From positions 1-44,055 of the forward strand of contig CABUIC010000022.1 in the NCBI GenBank assembly GCA_902491515.1: 44,055 nucleotides of DNA, given 5' to 3'. The DNA comes from an uncultured Porphyromonadaceae bacterium. GTDB taxonomy: Bacteria > Bacteroidota > Bacteroidia > Bacteroidales > Muribaculaceae. Positions 1 through 8,302 of this stretch are shown piece after piece (the stretch's first letter is position 1; every line of letters starts with the position of its first letter). The notes under the pieces are model-generated. The model was not told where the DNA came from and did not search any database. It was given only the letters and a program-made list of their open reading frames with translations. The translations under genes and the position numbers were made by a program.

Positions 1-52
1 TATCTATGACTCTGGCAAACAATTAGTTGGATATTTTCTGAATATCCCTAAT

Positions 53-60
53 TACTTTTG
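53..60 (+). promoter_or_regulatory. Bacteroidetes-type -7 box upstream of the first secreted protein gene
   Basis: TACTTTTG matches the Bacteroidetes -7 consensus TAnnTTTG and lies 43 nt before the start codon at 104. The -33 element is weak: TTGG at 27-30 is the closest match, with a spacer of 22 nt, slightly long. This box supports the start at 104. Confidence 0.55.
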
Positions 61-103
61 CATATTCTTACAATCGATTTATATCACCAATCAACATTTC
101 AGA

Positions 104-1315
104 ATGAGAAAACTCTTACTCGCTTCATCGCTCGTCCTCGGCGGAATCCTCGGCGCTCACGCCGTAGCATGGTCCCCCTCGCCCGTTGTCACCGAAGAGA
201 CCGTCGGCAAAGACGGCGTGACTGTCTCCTGGTCTTACGACGACTCCGAATTCCGCGCAGACCTCTTTCAGGTAATCGTCTACAAGATGCACAAGGCATC
301 CAAGGCCGAGAACTTCGTCCTCGCTCAGACATCCTTCGATGACATCGAGTCCACCGGCACGATGAAAAAGCATCAGACACGCGGTGCTATCTGGGACTTT
401 ATTCCCGACTGCCCCGGATGGTGGGTCAAGTTCCCCTTGTACATGCAGGGCGCAATGGGCGTCAACGCTTTCCAGTACTTCTCCGGTAGCGACAACGCCG
501 ACATCTTCGGCGGCTCATACCTCGTTTCCCCCGACTACGACCTCTCCCGCGTGGCTAATCCCGCACTCAAGGTCGAAGCCAAGCTCGCCAACGAGGCCAC
601 AAGCGTGACCGGCGGATTCGCCCTCTATGCATGGAACACCAACTGGTACGACCCCCGCAACATCGACTACAAGCCCATCTACAACAACGACAAGCACTAC
701 ACCGACCTTGCCAACACCTCCTGGGCAACAAAGTCCGAGACCCTCGTCTTCCCCGATCCCGCCGACTACACCGACCCCGACCAGATTGAGGAAGTGCAGG
801 GCATCGACCGCTCCCGCACCCGTCTCGTCTTCTACGGCTCCGGTTACAGCGCTTTCTGGGTCGATGACATCAAAGTTTCCATCGACCTCCAGCCCGGCGA
901 CATGGTCGACTACGGCGCCGCTATCAACGAAGTGAAGGGCAACACCTTCACCATCGACACCTCCGCCGACACCCCCGACGACTACACCTACGCATACGAA
1001 ATCCGCCCCCTCTGGCTCGAACACGACGACTACCGCGACGTCACCACAATACGCTTCACCAACTACGCCTACTCCTCTCCCCGCCACGTAATCGGCGGAT
1101 TCTCAGGAATCGACGAAATCGAAGCCCCCGCATCCAAGGTTCAGATTGCCGCACGCAACGGCCGGATTACCATCTCCGGAGCCGAAGGCCCCGCACAGGT
1201 CTTCAACATCGCAGGCCAGCAGGTCTATAACGGCCCCGCCGACGCTCCCATCGCCCTCGAGCGCGGAGTCTACATCGTCAAGGCCGGCGGCTCCACTGCC
1301 AAAATCGTTCTCTAA
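104..1315 (+). CDS. Secreted beta-sandwich protein with C-terminal sorting-like domain
   Basis: The 403-residue protein begins with a signal peptide (MRKLLLASSLVLGGILGAHA). Residues about 110-265 resemble the jelly-roll 'choice-of-anchor J' type region of Bacteroidetes exoproteins: a LVSPDYDLS segment is followed by a beta-rich stretch ending in FWVDDIKVSI near residues 251-260. The last 70 residues look like a Por/T9SS type A sorting domain, with VFNIAGQQVY, GVYIVKAG and a final KIVL strand. No catalytic motif is visible, so the substrate or partner is unknown; carbohydrate or matrix binding on the cell surface would be a guess. The gene is monocistronic in appearance, with its own -7 box and a strong terminator just after it. 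Secretion is well supported; the exact domain family is inference. Confidence 0.75.
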   Translation: MRKLLLASSLVLGGILGAHAVAWSPSPVVTEETVGKDGVTVSWSYDDSEFRADLFQVIVYKMHKASKAENFVLAQTSFDDIESTGTMKKHQTRGAIWDFIPDCPGWWVKFPLYMQGAMGVNAFQYFSGSDNADIFGGSYLVSPDYDLSRVANPALKVEAKLANEATSVTGGFALYAWNTNWYDPRNIDYKPIYNNDKHYTDLANTSWATKSETLVFPDPADYTDPDQIEEVQGIDRSRTRLVFYGSGYSAFWVDDIKVSIDLQPGDMVDYGAAINEVKGNTFTIDTSADTPDDYTYAYEIRPLWLEHDDYRDVTTIRFTNYAYSSPRHVIGGFSGIDEIEAPASKVQIAARNGRITISGAEGPAQVFNIAGQQVYNGPADAPIALERGVYIVKAGGSTAKIVL

Positions 1316-1337
1316 GCATCTCAAAACCAAATTCATA

Positions 1338-1370
1338 GGTCCGGAGACTTAGCCGGTCTCCGGACCTTTT
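1338..1370 (+). terminator. Intrinsic terminator after the first secreted protein gene
   Basis: A perfect 11-bp stem (GGTCCGGAGAC at 1338-1348, GTCTCCGGACC at 1356-1366) with a 7-nt loop is followed by TTTT. It lies 22 nt past the stop codon at 1315. Confidence 0.85.
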
Positions 1371-1399
1371 CTATTCACCATTCACTCAATTCCAGGCCT

Positions 1400-3961
1400 A
1401 TGAAGAAATTTACTCTTCTTGCCGCAGCGGCTCTCGCCTCCGCCATGAGCCTATCCGCGGCAGACTATTCCCTCCCGTTCTCCTTCGCCGCGTCGCAGGA
1501 GAACCTCGAAAAGTGCACAGTACTTGACGAGAACGGCGACAAGGCCAAAGACCATTCCGGCGACCCCAAAGCCGTTTGGTTCTACGCAGGCTACCCCACC
1601 GATGCCTTCAAGTACACCTACAGCGATGTCAACCAGGCCGACGACTGGCTGATTCTTCCTGCCGTCGACTTCGGCACAGCCAAGAAGGTAAAGGTTTCCT
1701 TCCAGATCAGAACCCATTCCGACAAGGAAGACTTCGAGGTTAAACTCGGACACTCCGCGACTGCCGCCGCAATGACCGTTCCCGTGTTGGCTAAATCCGC
1801 ATTCACCCAGACCTCCTACGGCGAGCTCTCCGCAGAAATCGACGTACCCGAGGACGGCAACACCGAGTGGCATCTCGGCTTCCACGTAACAAGCCCCGCG
1901 TACAAATACTGTGTCTACGTCAAGGACATCAAGATTACGGTTGCCGGCTCCGAGGAGACTCAGATTGTCCCCGCCGCTCCCGACATTGCCGAGTCCGCCT
2001 TCGCAAACGACACCTTCACCGCCTCCGTTGGCGTGCCCGACAAGGACACCAAGGGCAACGCCCTCTCCGGCTCCGTCGAACTCCGCATGCTCATGGACGA
2101 CACGCAGGTCGATTCCAAATCCGGTGAACCCGGCGAATCGCTCAACTTCTCCTACGCCATCTCGGCTGTCGGCGAGCACACCGCCTCATTCGTAGCCGTG
2201 CTCAACGGAGTCGAGAGCGCGCCTGTGAGCACAAAGTTCACCATCGAGGCTCCCGTAATCATCCCCGCAGCCCCCGTGCTCGTAGGCTCCACCCTTGACG
2301 GCCTCGCATACAGCGCCACCGTGAAGATGCCCTCGCTCGACACCGAAGGCAATGCCCTCTCCGGCTACCTCCGCCTTCTCTGCAAGGTCGACGGCACCAC
2401 CGTCGACACCAAGACGGCCCTCGAGGCCGGCGAAGAGACCACCTTCGAGTACAACCTCTCCGCCGGACAGCACACCGTCAGCTTCCAGGCAAAACTCGGC
2501 GACGAGCTCAGCGAGGAAATCTCCGACGCCGTAACCGCCACCGAGCCTTCCTTCCCCCTCCCCTACGAGATGACAGCCTCCGCGGATGCCTTCAAGCAAC
2601 TCGTGGTGGTCGACGTGGCAAACGATGGCGACACATACGGCAGCAACGGCAAATGGACATTCTCCGACGCAGCCTTTATATACCAGTACCACAGCGACAA
2701 CGCCGCCGACGACTGGATGATCTTCCCCATGGTCGACCTCGGCACCTCCCGTCGTGTAAAAGTGTCCGTTTCCGTCAAGACCGGAGGCACCCAATATCCC
2801 GAGAGCTTCGAAGTCAAGCTCGGCGATGCCCGCACCGTAGCCGGTATGACCATACCCGTACTCAAGGAGGAAGACATCCGCTACAACGATTACACCGTAT
2901 TTTCGGCTAAGGTCAACATTCCTGCTGAGATGAGCCAGATTTGCCTCGGCTTCCATGCAACCAGCCAGGCCGACCAGAATCGTCTCTACGTGAAGAGCAT
3001 CAAGATCGAGGACGCTGACTTCCCCGAGATAATCCCCGCCGCTCCCGTAATCAAGGACAGCAAGATGGAATACCGCAGCTACACCGCAACCATCGGCATG
3101 CCTACTGTCGACGCTTCCGACAATCCCCTCACCGCCAACATGTCGCTCGAAATCCTTGTTGACGACGAGCTCGTCGAGACAAAGGCTGACTGCGCTCCGG
3201 GCGCCGACGTGCCAGTGGCCCTCTCCCTCACGGCCGGCGACCACACCATAGGCTTCCGCCTCGTCCTCGGCGAAAACACCGGCGAAACCGTCACCGAAAC
3301 CGTAACCGCAACAGACATAGCCACTGGTCAGCTTCCCTACACCTTTACCGTCACCGAAGATTCCTTCACCGAGTGCAAGACCATCGACGTAGCCGGTGAT
3401 GCAACCGAATCAGGCACAATGGGTGTATGGAGCTACAACTCTTCATATGGCAGCATAAAGTACACATACCATCGTGATAATCAGGCCGACGACTGGTTGA
3501 TGCTCCCCCTTGTGAACTTCGGAGACGCTACCAAGGTTCAGGTTTCCTTTGACGTTCGCACCGGCAGTGGCGCAGAGAGCTTCGAAGCATTCCTCGGCCA
3601 TGAACAGACCATCGAAGCCATGACCGTCAAAGTAATGGAAGAGGCTTCCTTCATGTCGAACAGCGACTTCAAGACCCTCACTGCAAGCGTTGACCTTCCT
3701 GCCGCAGAAGCTCGCGACGCCTCCAATGAATATTGCCTCGGCATCCACGCAAGCTCGGCAGCCGACCTCTACTACATCTACGTCAAGAACTTCAGAATCG
3801 AGGCTCTTGCCCTCCAGACCTCCGGCATCGACGCCGTCGAGGCTGAGGACGCCGACGCTCCCGTCGAGTACTTCAACCTCCAGGGCATCCGCGTAGACAA
3901 CCCGGCCCACGGCATCTTCATCAAGCGCCAGGGCAACAAGACCTCCAAGGTTAAGTTCTAA
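1400..3961 (+). CDS. Large secreted protein with three beta-sandwich repeats and Ig-like linkers
   Basis: The 853-residue protein has a signal peptide (MKKFTLLAAAALASAMSLSA). Three related modules of about 155 residues lie near 24-180, 386-545 and 645-800. Each carries a DDW(L/M)(I/M)(L/F)P motif, a 'V.VSF..(R)T' strand, an 'E(S/D)FE' segment and a 'CLG(F/I)H' strand ending in '(Y)VK.(I/F)'. They resemble the choice-of-anchor J jelly-roll family. Ig/FN3-like segments opening with PAAP separate them (about 190-285, 288-383 and 548-640). The C-terminus (EYFNLQGIRV, GIFIKRQG) is a short sorting-like module shared with the proteins at 17347 and 22986. No enzyme motif is seen. Adhesion or glycan binding at the cell surface is inference. 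No promoter is evident in the 30 nt after the upstream terminator. Confidence 0.75.
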   Translation: MKKFTLLAAAALASAMSLSAADYSLPFSFAASQENLEKCTVLDENGDKAKDHSGDPKAVWFYAGYPTDAFKYTYSDVNQADDWLILPAVDFGTAKKVKVSFQIRTHSDKEDFEVKLGHSATAAAMTVPVLAKSAFTQTSYGELSAEIDVPEDGNTEWHLGFHVTSPAYKYCVYVKDIKITVAGSEETQIVPAAPDIAESAFANDTFTASVGVPDKDTKGNALSGSVELRMLMDDTQVDSKSGEPGESLNFSYAISAVGEHTASFVAVLNGVESAPVSTKFTIEAPVIIPAAPVLVGSTLDGLAYSATVKMPSLDTEGNALSGYLRLLCKVDGTTVDTKTALEAGEETTFEYNLSAGQHTVSFQAKLGDELSEEISDAVTATEPSFPLPYEMTASADAFKQLVVVDVANDGDTYGSNGKWTFSDAAFIYQYHSDNAADDWMIFPMVDLGTSRRVKVSVSVKTGGTQYPESFEVKLGDARTVAGMTIPVLKEEDIRYNDYTVFSAKVNIPAEMSQICLGFHATSQADQNRLYVKSIKIEDADFPEIIPAAPVIKDSKMEYRSYTATIGMPTVDASDNPLTANMSLEILVDDELVETKADCAPGADVPVALSLTAGDHTIGFRLVLGENTGETVTETVTATDIATGQLPYTFTVTEDSFTECKTIDVAGDATESGTMGVWSYNSSYGSIKYTYHRDNQADDWLMLPLVNFGDATKVQVSFDVRTGSGAESFEAFLGHEQTIEAMTVKVMEEASFMSNSDFKTLTASVDLPAAEARDASNEYCLGIHASSAADLYYIYVKNFRIEALALQTSGIDAVEAEDADAPVEYFNLQGIRVDNPAHGIFIKRQGNKTSKVKF

Positions 3962-3983
3962 ATCCCACTCCCTGAACCTACTG

Positions 3984-4023
3984 TCCCACTCCGCGGCCTT
4001 CCGCCCACGGGGTGGGATTTTTG
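3984..4023 (+). terminator. Intrinsic terminator after the repeat-containing secreted protein
   Basis: TCCCACTCCG at 3984-3993 pairs with CGGGGTGGGA (ending 4017) with one mismatch, then TTTTT. The outer AATCCCAC at 3961-3968 could alternatively pair with GTGGGATT at 4012-4019. The T tract also forms the -33 element of the next promoter. Confidence 0.7.
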
Positions 4024-4050
4024 TAGAAATCGATTTTTTATGTACTTTTG
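4020..4050 (+). promoter_or_regulatory. Consensus Bacteroidetes promoter of the RhuM-family gene
   Basis: TTTG at 4020-4023, a 19-nt spacer and TACTTTTG at 4043-4050 match the TTTG-N19-TAnnTTTG pattern exactly. Transcription would begin near 4057, which rules out an in-frame upstream start at 4053 and supports translation from 4095. Confidence 0.8.
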
Positions 4051-4094
4051 TATTGCTCATTTATCAAAACCGTACCCCTCAATTACACCACATT

Positions 4095-5093
4095 ATGGCA
4101 GACATCCAATTTGTATTATACAATCTTCCCGAACGCGAGGGAACGATACAGGCATTCGTAGAGGACGAAACCATCTGGCTCACGCAAAAGGGTATGGCGC
4201 AACTCTTTGGCGTGGAAGTAAACACAATAAACTACCACCTCAAAGAAATATTTACGTCAAACGAGTTATCAGAGGAGGCAACTATTCGAAATTTTCGAAC
4301 AGTTCAGACTGAAGGGAAACGTCAAGTTGAACGCGAACGCATCTACTACAACCTTGATGTAATAATCAGCGTAGGATATCGCGTAAACAGCCGTCAGGCC
4401 ACCCTTTTCCGCCAGTGGGCAACTCGGGTCCTTAATGAATTTATCCGCAAAGGATTCGTTCTTGATGACAACAGACTCAAGCAGGGGTCAACCGTTTTCG
4501 GCAAGGATTTCTTCCGTGAACTTCTTGAACGCGTCCGCTCGATAAGAGCCAGCGAAAGACGCATCTGGCAACAGATTACGGACATCTACGCAGAGTGCAG
4601 CATTGATTACGACCGCCTGTCCCCTACAACCAAGGACTTTTATGCCATGGTGCAGAATCGGTTTCATTATGCCATCACCGGCCATACCGCCGCTGAAATT
4701 ATCCATGCCGGAGCAGACCACACAAAACCCAATATGGGTCTTTCAACCTGGAAACTCGCTCCAGACGGACGAATTCTGAAATCGGATGTGTCAATAGCTA
4801 AAAATTACCTTTCCGAGAAGGAGATACGCTCGCTGGAAAGGACTGTCTCATCGTATTTTGACTATATTGAGGGACAGATTGAAAGAGGCAATGTTTTCAA
4901 TATGGAACAATTTGCCGCCAGCATAAACAAATTCCTGTCATTCAATGACTACAGCATCCTTCCCGACAAAGGCTCCATAAGCGCTTCCGAAGCAAAAACG
5001 AAAGCCGAAGAAGAGTACGACCTTTTCAATCCTACACAGCAGATTGATTCCGACTTCGACAAAGAAATCCGAAGCCTTTTCGAAAACGAATAA
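4095..5093 (+). CDS. RhuM-family protein
   Basis: The 332-residue protein matches the length and style of the 'virulence RhuM family', named after a gene on Salmonella SPI-3. The biochemical function of that family is not firmly established. Near residues 24-60 is a helix-turn-helix-like segment (ETIWLTQKGMAQLFGVEVNT). Further along are NFRTVQTEGKRQV, YYNLDVIISVGYRVNS and FRQWATRVLNEFI, which are characteristic of the family. The C-terminal half (AEIIHAGADHTKPNMGL; YLSEKEIRSLERTVSSYFDY) is also typical. Codon use is visibly AT-richer than in neighbouring genes, which suggests acquisition by transfer. RhuM genes commonly sit in variable islands and near restriction-modification systems. None is visible here, but a MITE-like element follows directly. 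Confidence 0.85.
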   Translation: MADIQFVLYNLPEREGTIQAFVEDETIWLTQKGMAQLFGVEVNTINYHLKEIFTSNELSEEATIRNFRTVQTEGKRQVERERIYYNLDVIISVGYRVNSRQATLFRQWATRVLNEFIRKGFVLDDNRLKQGSTVFGKDFFRELLERVRSIRASERRIWQQITDIYAECSIDYDRLSPTTKDFYAMVQNRFHYAITGHTAAEIIHAGADHTKPNMGLSTWKLAPDGRILKSDVSIAKNYLSEKEIRSLERTVSSYFDYIEGQIERGNVFNMEQFAASINKFLSFNDYSILPDKGSISASEAKTKAEEEYDLFNPTQQIDSDFDKEIRSLFENE

Positions 5094-5178
5094 GCGTACT
5101 GCAAAATTTCGGAATAATTTACCGTATTCCAGAAACTTACTGGTGTCGCAAAACTGCGGAATCAACTATCGAAGGAGA

Positions 5179-5299
5179 TGTATCAAAATTCTATGGAGGT
5201 GAGAATTCTAAGAATTTTCACCTCCATAATTTGTTGAAAGCCAGTAGGGACGCGCCATGGCGCGTCCGCCCCGAACGGGTGAATTTGAATTTTGACACA
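5179..5299. mobile_element. MITE-like element, copy A (121 bp)
   Basis: TGTATCAAAATTC at 5179-5191 and GAATTTTGACACA at 5287-5299 are inverted repeats matching at 12 of 13 positions. Inside lie two structured modules. The first is a near-loopless hairpin (5192-5228) with arms starting TATGGAGGTGA. The second is the perfect 20-bp palindrome GGACGCGCCATGGCGCGTCC at 5248-5267, preceded by AGTAGG and followed by GCCCCGAA. The same arrangement recurs at 38368-38487. There is no coding capacity. It lies between the convergent ends of the RhuM-family and DJ-1-family genes. The mobile nature is inferred from the terminal repeats and the repeated occurrence; no target-site duplication was confirmed. 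Confidence 0.7.
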
Positions 5300-5340
5300 C
5301 CCGCTTCGTGGATTTACGAGTGTTATTTTCAGACAGGGGT

Positions 5341-5895
5341 TCAGTCCTTTATCAGCATCGCCTCACTGACTTGCTCGGCGACCGCGCGGCCGAGGGTTGC
5401 CTCGACTATTGCGAGGGCGAACTCGAATGTGGCGCCGGGTCCGCAGGCCGTGATGATGCGGTCGGTGACTACCACGCGGGCATCGGCCTCGTAGATGCCG
5501 CCGCCGGCAACGAGGTCATGCTCCATTCCGGGATAGCATGTGGCCTTCAGGCCGCGGAGAACCCCGGTAGGCCCGAGTACCAGCGAGGGTGAGGCGCAGA
5601 TGGAGGCGATACGGCCGTGGTGGACCTTGATGAGGTCGTTGAGGGGGGCGCAGGTGTGAAGATTCTCCGCACCGGGCATCCCGCCGGGAAGAATCAGCCA
5701 GTCGGAGCCGCCGAAGTCCGCCTCCTTGAAGGTAAGATCGGCGCGGACCTCCATGCCCTTGGCGCCCGTGAGGGTCTTGTTGTCGCTTATAGATACAGTC
5801 TTGACGTCCATGCCGGCGCGGCGGAGGACATCCACGGTGGCCAGAGCCTCGATTTCCTCGAAGCCATCGGCGAGAAACAGAAATGATTTCGACAT
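5341..5895 (-). CDS. DJ-1/PfpI family protein (YajL-like)
   Basis: The 184-residue protein has the DJ-1/PfpI fold signature. It contains FLFLADGFEEIEA at the N-terminus with the conserved acidic residues (E13-E16), LILPGGMPG near residue 70, and the nucleophile-elbow cysteine C100 in SICASP, followed by GPTGVL and TCYPGME. Length is typical of YajL, whose members have been described as protein or nucleotide deglycases and chaperones; those activities are debated. I chose the ATG at 5895; upstream in-frame codons lack family similarity and run into the intergenic region shared with apbE. The gene is divergent from apbE, with about 90 nt between start codons. Confidence 0.85.
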   Translation of the reverse strand: MSKSFLFLADGFEEIEALATVDVLRRAGMDVKTVSISDNKTLTGAKGMEVRADLTFKEADFGGSDWLILPGGMPGAENLHTCAPLNDLIKVHHGRIASICASPSLVLGPTGVLRGLKATCYPGMEHDLVAGGGIYEADARVVVTDRIITACGPGATFEFALAIVEATLGRAVAEQVSEAMLIKD

Positions 5896-5962
5896 ATCGT
5901 TGGAATTAATGTGGTTGACGCTTAAACAATCCGGAATGCTTTTTCGTTTGCAAAAAAATTCG

Positions 5963-5970
5963 TAATTTTG
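5963..5970 (+). promoter_or_regulatory. -7 box of apbE
   Basis: TAATTTTG matches TAnnTTTG and lies 16 nt before the ATG at 5986. No clean TTTG sits 19-21 nt upstream, only a T-rich stretch around 5940-5944. Its position supports the start at 5986 and argues against an in-frame TTG at 5968. Confidence 0.5.
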
Positions 5971-5985
5971 GCAAAACACTCACGG

Positions 5986-6993
5986 ATGCGAAAATTTTTC
6001 ATACTGCTAATATCGGCATTTTTCCTGACACTCGCAAGCTGCGGGGAAAATAAATACAGGATGTACTCGGGCGCGGTGTGGGGAACCATGTTCCACATCA
6101 CCTACGAATCGCCCTCGGACCTCAACGACTCCATTCTCGAGGAAATGGGGCGCGTCGACCGCTCGCTGTCGATGTTCAACCCCACCTCGCTCGTCTCTGC
6201 CGTCAACTCGGGCAAAAGCCTGCGGGCCGACAGCTACTTCACCGAGGTGCTCGCCACATCGCAGGAGGTCAGCGCCCTCTCCGGGGGCGCCTTCGACCCC
6301 ACGGTCGGCCCCCTCGTCGAGCTCTGGGGCTTCGGGCCCGGAGGCGTCCCCGCCACCGAGCCCTCGGACTCGGCCATAGACGCGGCTCTCAGGCTCGTGG
6401 GCATAAGCGACTGCCATATCGGCGTCGACGGTCTCCTGACGAAGAAACATCCCCTGACGCATTTCGACTTTTCGGCCATAGCCAAAGGCTACGGCGTGGA
6501 GCGCGTGGCCCGCGTGCTGATGCGCAACGGCGTCGAGAACTTCATGGTGGAAATCGGCGGCGAAGTAGTGCTCCGTGGCCTCAATCCCCGCGGACGCGCC
6601 TGGCACATCCAGATTGAGGCTCCCGTGGCCGACGCCGACGAGCGCCGCGGACTCACCGTCCGACCCTTCGGCCCGGAGCTGACCTCCATAGCCAGCAGCG
6701 GCAACTACCGCAACTACCGCACCGGACCCGACGGCCGGAGAATCGGCCATACAATCTCGCCCTCGACGGGGCGGCCGTTCCAGGGCGACGTCCTGGCCTC
6801 GACCGTCATCCTCCGGGGGAGCGACTGCGGCCGCGCCGACGCCCTGGCCACGGCCGCGATGGCCCTCCCCTCGGCTCAAGCTGTCGAAATGCTACGGAAA
6901 GCAGGGGCGCAAGCCCTTATCGTGACCGGTTCGCCTGACAATTATAAAGCACTGACAGTCAATACGACGTCAAACCACAAAACGGGCCTGTAG
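5986..6993 (+). CDS. apbE: FAD:protein FMN transferase (ApbE), lipoprotein
   Basis: The 335-residue protein starts with a lipoprotein signal ending in the lipobox LTLASC (Cys19). It therefore probably sits on the periplasmic side of a membrane. ApbE landmarks appear in order: GTMFHITYES, RSLSMFNPTS, GAFDPTVGPLVELWGFG, FDFSAIAKGYGVERVA, FMVEIGGEV, TSIASSGNYRNYR, GHTISPSTG and GRADALATAAMAL. The enzyme transfers FMN from FAD to threonine residues of target proteins, such as NqrB/NqrC and RnfD/RnfG subunits, using Mg2+. No target is encoded in this window. The length of about 335 residues is normal. It ends in TAG, showing that TAG is an ordinary stop codon in this genome. Confidence 0.93.
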   Translation: MRKFFILLISAFFLTLASCGENKYRMYSGAVWGTMFHITYESPSDLNDSILEEMGRVDRSLSMFNPTSLVSAVNSGKSLRADSYFTEVLATSQEVSALSGGAFDPTVGPLVELWGFGPGGVPATEPSDSAIDAALRLVGISDCHIGVDGLLTKKHPLTHFDFSAIAKGYGVERVARVLMRNGVENFMVEIGGEVVLRGLNPRGRAWHIQIEAPVADADERRGLTVRPFGPELTSIASSGNYRNYRTGPDGRRIGHTISPSTGRPFQGDVLASTVILRGSDCGRADALATAAMALPSAQAVEMLRKAGAQALIVTGSPDNYKALTVNTTSNHKTGL

Positions 6994-7013
6994 GCAATTA
7001 GATGGCCATTTTC

Positions 7014-7044
7014 TTGGCTGTACACAAAAAATTTCGTAACTTCG
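7014..7044 (+). promoter_or_regulatory. Probable promoter of the wecC-wecG-wecB operon
   Basis: TTG at 7014-7016, a 20-nt spacer and TAACTTCG at 7037-7044 resemble the TTTG/TAnnTTTG pattern with one deviation in the -7 box. It lies 50 nt before the wecC start. Confidence 0.5.
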
Positions 7045-7093
7045 CGAAGATGACCAAAGTCATATCCGTATTGATAACAAAACATATCTCGAA

Positions 7094-8302
7094 ATGAAAG
7101 CTTGCTTTATGGGGCTCGGCTACATCGGCCTGCCCACCGCAATCATAGCAGCCCGCAACGGCAACGTCGACGTTGTCGGTGTTGACATAAATCCATCAGT
7201 AGTAGACAAAACAAACACCGGAGAGCTTCACATTATCGAGCCCGGACTCGAAGACTACCTCAAGGAAGTGATTTCCTCAGGCAAGCTCAGAGCCAAGACC
7301 TCCCCGGAGACCGCCGATGCCTTTTTCATGGTTGTCCCCACACCCTTCAAGGGCAACCACGAGCCGGATGTGTCCTTCGTGGAATCCGCCACACGCGCCG
7401 TCATCCCCTTCCTCAAGGAAGGCGACCTCTACGTGATTGAATCCACCTCCCCCGTAGGCACCACAGAAATGATGGCCGAAATAATTTATAATGAGCGCCC
7501 CGAGCTCAAGGGAAAGATATACATCGCATACTGCCCCGAGCGCGTGCTCCCCGGAAATGTAATCTACGAGCTCGTCCACAACGACCGCGTCATCGGCGGC
7601 ATCGACGAGGCATCCACAAAGAAGGCTCAGGAATTCTACTCCCAGTTCGTGCAGGGCACACTCCATCCCACCAACGCCCGCACCGCCGAGATGTGCAAGC
7701 TCACGGAGAACTCCTCCCGCGACGTCCAGATAGCCTTCGCCAACGAACTCTCGCTCATATGCGACCGCGCCGGCATCAACGTCTGGGAACTCATCTCCCT
7801 GGCCAACCGCCATCCCCGCGTGAATATCCTCCAGCCCGGATGCGGCGTCGGCGGCCACTGCATCGCCGTCGACCCCTACTTCATCACCGCCGCCTACCCC
7901 AAGGAGGCAAAAATCATCGCCGCAGCCCGCAGCATCAACAACTACAAGGCCGACTGGTGCGCCGAGAAAATCCTCAACACCATGCTCCGCTTCGAGCTCG
8001 ACAACAAGCGCAAGCCCGTCGTGGCCATGATGGGCGTGGCGTTCAAGCCTGATATCGACGACCTCCGCGAGAGCCCCGCAAAATACATCATCACCAAGGT
8101 GATGCAGAGCTGCAACAACGCCGACATCCTCGTTGTCGAGCCCAACGTCAAGGAGCACCGCGTGTTCAAGCTCACCCCCTACCTCGAGGCATACGAGAAG
8201 GCCGACATCGTGGTCTTCCTCACGGCCCACACCCCCTTCCGCTCGCTTCCCTGGCGCGACGATAAAGTGATTCTCGATTTCTGCGGAATATTCAAGAAAT
8301 GA
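7094..8302 (+). CDS. wecC: UDP-N-acetyl-D-mannosamine dehydrogenase
   Basis: The 402-residue protein oxidises UDP-ManNAc to UDP-ManNAcA with NAD+, in the cytoplasm. It opens with a Rossmann nucleotide-binding motif (GLGYIGLPTA). It continues with VPTPFK, ESTSPVGTTE, IAYCPERVLPG, LTENSSRDVQIAFANELS and the catalytic-cysteine segment GCGVGGHCIAVDPYF (Cys256), then a C-terminal UDP-binding domain with GVAFKPDIDDLRESPA. The IAYCPERVLPG and GCGVGGHCIAVDP forms favour WecC over UDP-glucose dehydrogenase. The stop codon overlaps the wecG start (ATGA at 8299), which indicates translational coupling. Together with wecB and wecG it gives a full route from UDP-GlcNAc to transferred ManNAcA. Confidence 0.92.
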   Translation: MKACFMGLGYIGLPTAIIAARNGNVDVVGVDINPSVVDKTNTGELHIIEPGLEDYLKEVISSGKLRAKTSPETADAFFMVVPTPFKGNHEPDVSFVESATRAVIPFLKEGDLYVIESTSPVGTTEMMAEIIYNERPELKGKIYIAYCPERVLPGNVIYELVHNDRVIGGIDEASTKKAQEFYSQFVQGTLHPTNARTAEMCKLTENSSRDVQIAFANELSLICDRAGINVWELISLANRHPRVNILQPGCGVGGHCIAVDPYFITAAYPKEAKIIAAARSINNYKADWCAEKILNTMLRFELDNKRKPVVAMMGVAFKPDIDDLRESPAKYIITKVMQSCNNADILVVEPNVKEHRVFKLTPYLEAYEKADIVVFLTAHTPFRSLPWRDDKVILDFCGIFKK

